From positions 1 through 48,023 of the IMG/VR virus record IMGVR_UViG_3300032288_003414: DNA of 48,023 nt, one strand, 5' to 3'. Under the pieces are notes generated by a model, which saw nothing but the letters and a program-made list of their open reading frames with translations, had not been told where the DNA came from and made no database searches. The DNA is from a virus. This document shows positions 38,801-48,023 of the stretch, in pieces (within the stretch, counting starts at the first letter, position 1; each line of letters begins with the position of its first letter). A program made the position numbers and the translations under genes.

Positions 38801-39184
38801 GCTGGAACAAATGGATTTAATGGTTCAGTTGGAGCTACTGGATTTACTGGTTCGCAAGGAAGTTCAGCCCTAGATCAAAACAGTAAAAGTGTAGACTATG
38901 TTTTATTAATAAGTGATGCAGGAGATCATATATTGCATCCTAGTACTGACAATAACGCTAGAACGTTTACTATACCGGCTAATACTAGTGTGGCATTTCC
39001 TTTGGGAACAACTGTAACATTTGTCAATAGAGCTAATACTGTGACGATCGCTATAACTACAGATACCATGTATTTAGCCGGAGCGGGAACTACTGGTAGT
39101 CGTACTCTTGCAAATAATGGAATAGCTACGGCTTTAAAGATCGCCCCAACTGAATGGATTATATCTGGAACAGGACTCTCATAA
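35819..39184 (+). CDS. Collagen-like tail fibre protein, 1,121 residues
   Basis: A fibre protein with long Gly-X-Y tracts. The N-terminal 65 residues (KIQIKRTSITGRTANSSVID, then VGELALNLTDGKLF) are a common phage fibre attachment domain. A short tract (GYTGS repeats) and a module ending in GDLWWNSDEAQLKIYYDDG follow. The main collagen tract runs from about 36322 to 37400 and is rich in GSKGDTGYT; a roughly 120-residue folded domain (FGGAAFSY to VTFART) interrupts it. A second tract (about 37758-38358), a beta domain (GGIFTLTGERNATLVGG and on), and a short third tract (38726-38868) follow. The C-terminal 105 residues (SVDYVLLISDAGDHILHPS, ending WIISGTGLS) are a known phage fibre end domain. 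A GGAG ribosome site precedes it. Confidence 0.88.
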   Translation: MASNTKIQIKRTSITGRTANSSVIDVGELALNLTDGKLFSTNGSIVFEIGANVVNQNITGNVSISGGIIANGSIGSAGRILTSNGSGIYWSSSLPGYTGSIGYTGSQGIIGYTGSAGTGGGSNVTISTTTPANSQPGDLWWNSDEAQLKIYYDDGSSEQWVDASPTTMGLTGFTGSKGNTGYTGSFGYTGSKGDIGYNGSFGFTGSKGDTGYTGSIGYSGSKGDTGYNGSTGYDGSVGVSGSIGYTGSIGYTGSKGDTGYNGSVGFAGSQGLIGYTGSKGQTGDIGSTGYGGSKGDTGFDGSVGFTGSKGDQGITGFAGSKGDQGNIGYTGSKGDIGYSGSKGDTGYDGSVGFTGSKGDQGITGFNGSKGDTGYDGSIGYTGSKGDQGITGFNGSKGDIGYDGSVGYSGSKGDTGYNGSTGYTGSIGYTGSKGDIGSIGFTGSQGIIGYSGSKGDTGYNGSTGFTGSQGDIGYTGSKGDIGYSGSVGYNGSTGYTGSLGYTGSKGDIGYSGSIGSTGYVGSKGDKGEFGGAAFSYKYNAVTTTTDPGSGYLNFNNLYLASATLLVIHNTDLSGTVLTDYLDVIDDSTSSIKGHFKVTDFNDDSNYVMFAIIGGSTEYADHFTVPISYLSGDTAITDELQIGVTFARTGDKGDIGYTGSTGYNGSTGYNGSVGFTGSIGYTGSIGYTGSQGATGFNGSIGSRGFSGSQGDIGYTGSIGYTGSIGYTGSKGDTGFNGSIGGLGYTGSIGYTGSKGDTGFNGSVGYTGSQGPIGYTGSKGEIGFTGYTGYTGSFGYTGSQGAVGFTGSQGATGFNGSVGFTGSKGDTGFNGSVGFNGSVGFTGSIGYTGSADSGGIFTLTGERNATLVGGTPVFLSFGNGGNNANSGVVVPEPCVLDALSLKSATNFTATTTLEVYINEVASGKTLVIASGANTGYTTDIGYTINAGDRISLRVSGTGGAPLIGSAWFLTQGAKGYTGSQGAVGFTGSQGATGFNGSAGTNGFNGSVGATGFTGSQGSSALDQNSKSVDYVLLISDAGDHILHPSTDNNARTFTIPANTSVAFPLGTTVTFVNRANTVTIAITTDTMYLAGAGTTGSRTLANNGIATALKIAPTEWIISGTGLS
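36322..38868 (+). repeat. Collagen-like Gly-X-Y tracts, first fibre gene
   Basis: Tracts at about 36322-37400, 37758-38358 and 38726-38868 have Gly at every third residue. Common triplets are [15 protein letters not shown] and GSI/GSV. Proline is rare. All four Gly codons and many synonymous codons are mixed between units, so the DNA copies are not identical. Confidence 0.93.
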
Positions 39185-39186
39185 TT

Positions 39187-40104
39187 ATGGCAGCAACTCA
39201 TCAAGTATTTTTTAACGCAAGACGTAGAATTGATGTGGTTCTAAGTACAAATACTCAAGAATATACATTGACTGCTAGTTCTCTTTCAGGATATCAACAT
39301 GGAGCATCTGATATAGTATTAACCGTCGATACTGGAATCTATGTGTATTCAGATAATACAGCAAATCCAGCATTAACTGCAACAGGATTTAACAGTGGAG
39401 ATACTTTTAGAATAATCAATAAAGGATACATTATAGGAAAAGGTGGTAGAGGATCAAGCAATACCAGTGTAAGCGCAATGAACGCTGGAGCCGCAGGGGG
39501 TCCTGCAATTTCTATTAACCATAATGCAATTATAGATAATACCGATGCCAGTGCTTACATAGCAGGGGGAGGTGGAGGAGGTGGAGGCGGAATAGGATCA
39601 TTTACTTTTAGTGGTACTACTTATTATATTGGAGGAGGAGGTGGAGGAGCTGGAGGAGGTGTTGGGGGAACATCTGCAGGGGGTGCAGCTGGCGGAGTAG
39701 GAGCAGCTGGTTCAAATGGAACAACATCTGGAACTATATATGGAGGAGGCGGAGGAGGAAGAATATTACCTGGAACTGGAGGAGCATCAGTGACAGTATC
39801 TGCCGCGGGCGGAAACGGAGGTGGATCAGGTGGTTCCGGTGGACAATATTCAGCTGGATCTCCTTTTGGTTCTTCTGGAGATGGTGGAGATGGAAGTTCA
39901 GCCGGAGGAAATGGAACAAATGGATCTAATTGGTGGGGAAAAGGAGGCGGTGGCGGAGGCTGGGGAGCTTTAGGGGGAAATGGAATTGGATCTCAAGCTG
40001 GTGCAACAAGCGGAGGAAGCGGAGGCAAAGCGGTTAATTTAAACGGGAACTCAGTCACTTGGGTTTCTTCAGACACAACAAGAGTATATGGAGCAGTATC
40101 TTAA
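39187..40104 (+). CDS. Glycine-rich adhesin-like protein, 305 residues
   Basis: The N-terminal 95 residues (VFFNARRRIDVVLSTNTQEY, then ASDIVLTVDTGIYVYSDN and TFRIINKGYIIGKGGRG) resemble the beta segments that lead into the glycine-rich ends of phage receptor-binding proteins. Residues about 125-295 are rich in glycine, with runs up to nine and GGSGG, GGAGG and GGNGG motifs. In the adhesin gp38 of phage S16 similar glycine motifs form a packed polyglycine II bundle that displays variable loops; here this is inferred. I chose the ATG at 39187, three bases after the fibre stop, because a reading from 39154 would overlap the preceding gene for 31 bases. It follows the collagen-like fibre, so it may be its tip or its chaperone-adhesin. 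Confidence 0.75.
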   Translation: MAATHQVFFNARRRIDVVLSTNTQEYTLTASSLSGYQHGASDIVLTVDTGIYVYSDNTANPALTATGFNSGDTFRIINKGYIIGKGGRGSSNTSVSAMNAGAAGGPAISINHNAIIDNTDASAYIAGGGGGGGGGIGSFTFSGTTYYIGGGGGGAGGGVGGTSAGGAAGGVGAAGSNGTTSGTIYGGGGGGRILPGTGGASVTVSAAGGNGGGSGGSGGQYSAGSPFGSSGDGGDGSSAGGNGTNGSNWWGKGGGGGGWGALGGNGIGSQAGATSGGSGGKAVNLNGNSVTWVSSDTTRVYGAVS

Positions 40105-40106
40105 TT

Positions 40107-40352
40107 ATGGCAAAAAAATATAAACTTTTTAATATGTTTAGTGGCCAATACATAGACTATGATGATTTAGAAAGTCTTAAGACTGCAGCAGTAACTTTAG
40201 CTAGAGATTTAATGGATTATTATAACTTCAACGCGGTTGAAGTTGATTTAGATAGAGATGGAAATGAACAATGGACTCCTTTACAAATTAAAGATTCAAT
40301 TAGTATAAGTAAAGGCAATTCTACACCAAATCCTAATAATTCAAAAATATAA
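40107..40352 (+). CDS. Small hypothetical protein, 81 residues
   Basis: No family was recognised. I chose the start at 40107, two bases past the previous stop, because a longer reading from 40059 overlaps the adhesin-like gene. The N-terminal half is MAKKYKLFNMFSGQYIDYDD, followed by an acidic helical segment (LKTAAVTLARDLMDYYN) and a WTPLQIKDSISIS strand. It is small and acidic and lies between two fibre genes, so an accessory or assembly role is possible, but not shown. Confidence 0.6.
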   Translation: MAKKYKLFNMFSGQYIDYDDLESLKTAAVTLARDLMDYYNFNAVEVDLDRDGNEQWTPLQIKDSISISKGNSTPNPNNSKI

Positions 40353-40361
40353 AAAATCATC

Positions 40362-40369
40362 TATAAATA
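40362..40369 (+). promoter_or_regulatory. Late promoter motif TATAAATA
   Basis: A perfect T4 late promoter core in a 42-base gap, 25 bases upstream of the second collagen-like fibre gene. The intergenic place and spacing make it one of the best candidates in the window. Confidence 0.6.
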
Positions 40370-40394
40370 AAACAAATAATCCAGAACGGATCAC

Positions 40395-44894
<4,500 letters not shown>

Positions 44895-44896
44895 TC

Positions 44897-46030
44897 ATGG
44901 CAATTAATGACATTTCTTCTACATGGAGAACAGAGGTAAAAAGAAAAGCGTGGGGAACATTGCCTACCGCTGACGATGGTTCCATTGATTCTACATTAGA
45001 CGCATTCAAAGGTCTTAGGTCTTTAATTCAAAAAAGTATAACGGCCGGAAAACCATTTGCAGCGGATATTATTAGCACATATGCATTAATTCACACTGCG
45101 GCCGATGCGTATCTTGGAGGTGTGGTTTCGCCTAATGGCGACATTCATTTTATACCAGCTTCAGCCAATCGAGGACAAAAAATTGATAAAAATGGAATAG
45201 TCAGTACATATTCTCTCGTATATACGACGCTTTTGGCGTATCACGGTGGTGTTCTAGCTCCCAATGGAGATCTTCATTTTATTCCTTATAATGCTAATAA
45301 AGGACAAAAAATTGATATAAATGGAGTGGTGAGTACTTATAGTTTAGTTTATACTTTAGCCAATGCTTATTTTGGAGGAGTTTTGGGTCCTTATGGTGAT
45401 ATTCATTTTGTTCCTAGAAGCGCAAAATTAGGACAAAAAATAGATATAAATGGCGTGGTATTAACATATACCCTTGCGTATACAACTGTAGGAGGTTATG
45501 AAGGAGGTGTACTAGCACCAAACGGTGATATTCATTTTGTTCCACATACATGCGCTTTTAGGGGCCAAAAAGTAGCTCCGGATGGAACTGTAAGCACTTA
45601 CACATTAATTTATACCACATCATCAACTCAATACTCTGGTGGTGTTCTTGACTCTAATGGTAATATTCATTTTATACCAAGATCGGCAAGAAGAGGACAA
45701 AAAATAGACATAAAAGGAAACCTTTCTACTTATAATTTAATATATACCGAGGGCTTTGCGTACAGAGGAGGCGTCCTTGCCCCCAATGGTGATGTACACT
45801 TTGTGCCACATGCTACTTCTATTGGTCAAAAAATTGATAAAAATGGAACAGTCAGTACATATACTTTAGCATATACTGTAACAAATGCTTATTATGGAGG
45901 AATTCTTTTACCTAATGGTGATATTCATTTTGTTCCTCACGATTCTACAATTGGACAAAAAATTACAACACTTCCTGCTATACCATTTAATTCTGCTTTG
46001 TGTGAATCTCCATGGTTGAATAAGTTTTAG
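44897..46030 (+). CDS. Seven-repeat propeller-like protein 1
   Basis: A 377-residue protein. The N-terminal 55 residues are distinct (INDISSTWRTEVKRKAWGTL and on) and may attach it to the virion. Then seven repeats of about 42 residues follow, each reading STYxLxYT, a variable short loop, Y-x-GGVLAPNGDIHF[IV]P, a second loop, GQKID and NGxV. It ends in CESPWLNKF. Seven equal beta repeats suggest a seven-bladed propeller; NGDIHFVP would form one strand of each blade. Similar GGVLAPNG repeats occur in other phage and bacterial proteins. It starts two bases after the stop of the giant fibre gene and leads a run of three paralogues. A host-binding role is likely from the place of the gene, but is inferred. 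Confidence 0.75.
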   Translation: MAINDISSTWRTEVKRKAWGTLPTADDGSIDSTLDAFKGLRSLIQKSITAGKPFAADIISTYALIHTAADAYLGGVVSPNGDIHFIPASANRGQKIDKNGIVSTYSLVYTTLLAYHGGVLAPNGDLHFIPYNANKGQKIDINGVVSTYSLVYTLANAYFGGVLGPYGDIHFVPRSAKLGQKIDINGVVLTYTLAYTTVGGYEGGVLAPNGDIHFVPHTCAFRGQKVAPDGTVSTYTLIYTTSSTQYSGGVLDSNGNIHFIPRSARRGQKIDIKGNLSTYNLIYTEGFAYRGGVLAPNGDVHFVPHATSIGQKIDKNGTVSTYTLAYTVTNAYYGGILLPNGDIHFVPHDSTIGQKITTLPAIPFNSALCESPWLNKF

Positions 46031-46038
46031 GAATTAAT

Positions 46039-47166
46039 ATGGCAGAAACATGGATAATCGCACCAAATTGGGTTCAAGATGTACTAGAAACTCAGTACGG
46101 AAAAGTTCCTGGTGTTCCGTATACACCTACAACGGAAACACAAAAAAATATATTAACTCATATTGATAGAAGTGTTCAAGGTGGAAAAATTTTTAATACA
46201 GAGATAGTATCTACTTATACTTTAGTATACACTACGTCTACTGGAGCATACATAGGCGGCGTTCTTGCTCCTAATGGTGATATTCACTTTGTACCTAGAA
46301 GTGCTATTGTTGGACAGAAAATATCGCCTTTAGGTGTCGTTTCAACTTATAGTTTAGTTTATACAGTTGCACAAGCATATAGTGGAGGAGTCCTCGCTCC
46401 CAATGGTGATATTCACTTTATTCCCAGAAGAGCACTTTTAGGACAAAAAATAGATATTAATGGGACAGTAAGTACTTATACTTTGGTTCATACACAATTA
46501 GACGGCTATTCTGGAGGAATTCTTGCTCCAAATGGCGACATTCATTTTATTCCTTCAAGCACAACTATAGGACAAAAAATAGATATTAATGGAACGGTAA
46601 GCACCTATACATTAGTGCATACTCAAACTGGTGCTTATTCTGGTGGAGTTGTTTCAGCAAATGGAGATGTTCATTTTATACCAAATGGTGCAAATAGAGG
46701 ACAAAAAATTTCTTGGGATGGAACAACCATAACTACATATAGTTTACTTTACACTGCAACTAACGCATATAATGGCGGAGTTCTTGCTCCCAATGGTGAT
46801 ATTCATTTTGTTCCTTCGAGTGGAAATATAGGTCAAAAAATAAATATTAATGGAACCGTGATCACCTATACATTAGTGCATACCGCATCGAGTGCATATA
46901 TAGGTGGAGTTCTTCTACCTAACGGAACTATACATTTTATACCGGCAGATTCAAATAGAGGACAAAGAATAAATCTTGACGGTAGTGTAAGCACATACAG
47001 TTTAGTATATACTGTTTCTGGTGCATATTCAGGTGGTGTTCTTGCTCCTAACGGAGACGTTCATTTTGTAAATAGAGCTGCTGTTAGAGGGCAGGTTATC
47101 TATAAAAATTCAGGAATTGATTTTGGTATTGGCATGTGCGCTTCTCAATTTCTTAATAAATTTTAA
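46039..47166 (+). CDS. Seven-repeat propeller-like protein 2
   Basis: A 375-residue paralogue of the preceding protein. The first 62 residues are unlike the paralogue (ETWIIAPNWVQDVLETQYGK and on) but end in a similar GGKIFNTEIV. Seven repeats of about 42 residues follow, with the same STYxLVYT/H, GGVLAPNGDIHF and GQKI strands; variable residues are concentrated in the two loops of each unit. The C-terminus, MCASQFLNKF, matches CESPWLNKF of paralogue 1, so this short tail is conserved and may lock the ring or bind a partner. An AGGA ribosome site lies just before the ATG. It is separated from its neighbours by eight and five bases. Confidence 0.75.
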   Translation: MAETWIIAPNWVQDVLETQYGKVPGVPYTPTTETQKNILTHIDRSVQGGKIFNTEIVSTYTLVYTTSTGAYIGGVLAPNGDIHFVPRSAIVGQKISPLGVVSTYSLVYTVAQAYSGGVLAPNGDIHFIPRRALLGQKIDINGTVSTYTLVHTQLDGYSGGILAPNGDIHFIPSSTTIGQKIDINGTVSTYTLVHTQTGAYSGGVVSANGDVHFIPNGANRGQKISWDGTTITTYSLLYTATNAYNGGVLAPNGDIHFVPSSGNIGQKININGTVITYTLVHTASSAYIGGVLLPNGTIHFIPADSNRGQRINLDGSVSTYSLVYTVSGAYSGGVLAPNGDVHFVNRAAVRGQVIYKNSGIDFGIGMCASQFLNKF

Positions 47167-47171
47167 TTTAT

Positions 47172-48023
47172 ATGTCTACAAGAAAAATATCACCTAATTT
47201 TGTAAGCGAAGTTGAGAATCAAGTTCGTTGGACTAATCCAACAGCAGATGATAGTAGCATTAGTAACACACTAGCTGCTTGGAATGAATTTAAAAAACAG
47301 CTAAATGAAGGTGTTCAAGGCGGAACGTTATTTACTAAACCGATTGTAAGTACATATAGTTTAATTCATACTGTAACAAATGCTTATGCTGGAGCAGTAT
47401 TAGCACATAATGGTGATATTCATTTTATTCCTGGAACTTCAAATAGAGGACAAAAATTAAATATTAATGGAGTGGTGAGTACCTATAGTTTAGTTTATAC
47501 AGCAACAAATGCGTACAGAGGTGGTGTTCTTGCTCCTAATGGTGATATTCATTTTGTACCATTTACTGCAAATAGAGGGCAAAAAATTAATAAAATTGGA
47601 ACAGTAAGCACATATAGTTTAGTGCATACAGTAGCAGCCTCTTATTCTGGTGGCATTCTTGCTCCCAATGGCGAAATTCATTTTATTCCAACTAATGCTA
47701 ATAGAGGACAAAAAATATTACCTAGTGGAACTGTAAACACCTATACTTTGGTTTATACTGCATCTAATGCGTATAATGGCGGTGTTCTTGCTCATAATGG
47801 AGATATTCATTTTATTCCAAGATCAGCCGATAAAGGACAGAAAATAGCACCTGACGGAACAACAGTTAGTACATATACATTAGTAAATTTTAATACCGCA
47901 TTAAATATGTATTTTGGAGGAATTCTTAACCCTAATGGTGATATTCATTTTATTCCAAGAGATGCTAGTGTTGGGCAAAAAATAGATGTAAATGGAGTAG
48001 TAAGTACCTATAGTTTAGTATAT
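47172..48023 (+). CDS. Seven-repeat propeller-like protein 3, incomplete at the window end
   Basis: The reading frame is open from an ATG at 47172 to the end of the window (284 codons), so the C-terminus is missing here. The N-terminal 60 residues (MSTRKISPNFVSEVENQVRW and on) are again different from the two paralogues, apart from the GVQGGTLFTKPIV end. Five full repeats and the start of a sixth are visible with STYSLVYT, GGVLAPNGDIHF and GQKI strands. The fifth has a longer loop after STYTLV. Given the two complete paralogues, seven repeats and an LNKF-type tail are expected beyond the window. No clear ribosome site precedes it; it follows the previous stop by five bases and may be translationally coupled. 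Confidence 0.75.
   Translation, partial: MSTRKISPNFVSEVENQVRWTNPTADDSSISNTLAAWNEFKKQLNEGVQGGTLFTKPIVSTYSLIHTVTNAYAGAVLAHNGDIHFIPGTSNRGQKLNINGVVSTYSLVYTATNAYRGGVLAPNGDIHFVPFTANRGQKINKIGTVSTYSLVHTVAASYSGGILAPNGEIHFIPTNANRGQKILPSGTVNTYTLVYTASNAYNGGVLAHNGDIHFIPRSADKGQKIAPDGTTVSTYTLVNFNTALNMYFGGILNPNGDIHFIPRDASVGQKIDVNGVVSTYSLVY

Larger units (their letters stand above)
45060..48023 (+). repeat. ~126-base repeat array across three genes
   Basis: About twenty units of roughly 42 codons in three genes. Short DNA words such as AATGGTGATATTCATTTT recur in several units of each gene. This gives sequence shared within and between genes that could recombine. Confidence 0.85.

Noticed and set aside
39154-39186. 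Upstream start for the glycine-rich protein
   Set aside because: It would overlap the end of the collagen-like fibre gene; the ATG at 39187 lies just after that stop and begins with a sensible N-terminus.
40059-40106. Upstream start for the 81-residue protein
   Set aside because: It overlaps the glycine-rich gene by 46 bases; the ATG at 40107 follows that stop directly.

Overview
The window is about 48 kb of densely coding, AT-rich DNA from a tailed phage of the T4-like myovirus type. The evidence is the baseplate wedge order gp25, gp6, a gp7/tail-protein-I-like protein and gp8, followed by a DUF4815-type structural protein, with late-promoter motifs close to TATAAATA in several gaps. The style (very large modular baseplate proteins, collagen-like fibres, carried metabolic genes) is that of marine T4-like phages such as cyanophages or pelagiphages. 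The host cannot be fixed from the sequence. I saw no tRNA, CRISPR array, integrase or insertion sequence, and no gene-free stretch reaches 100 bases.

Layout. (1) 20-22065, plus strand: baseplate wedge genes. Several are strongly inflated: the gp7-like protein has about 1,820 residues and the gp8-like protein 1,804, against 334 for T4 gp8. They carry inserted repeats, including a propeller-like block. (2) 22065-26560: a small coiled-coil protein and two beta-repeat fibre proteins. (3) 26565-29994: a protein joining a possible ferritin-like domain to a 2-oxoacid dehydrogenase E2-like acyltransferase domain, then four unrecognised small proteins. (4) 29995-35744: an accessory island with two strand switches. 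It holds a fatty acid desaturase (minus), a 2OG-Fe(II) oxygenase-like protein (plus), two small structural-type proteins (plus), and an FkbM methyltransferase with a three-domain glycosyltransferase (minus). (5) 35819-48023, plus strand: a collagen-like fibre, a glycine-rich adhesin-like protein, a small unknown, a 1,499-residue collagen-like fibre, and three tandem paralogues made of about 42-residue repeats. Two of these have exactly seven repeats; the third runs off the window.

How the genes may work together. Most of the window builds the baseplate and host-recognition fibres. The accessory island sits between the baseplate/fibre block and the collagen-like fibre block, and its minus-strand genes have late-promoter-like motifs, so its enzymes may be made together with virion proteins. 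The collagen repeats place lysine and threonine at the Y position of Gly-X-Y again and again, and an oxygenase and a multi-domain glycosyltransferase lie next to them. A phage-encoded pathway that modifies collagen-like fibres is therefore a testable hypothesis. It is inference, not demonstrated.
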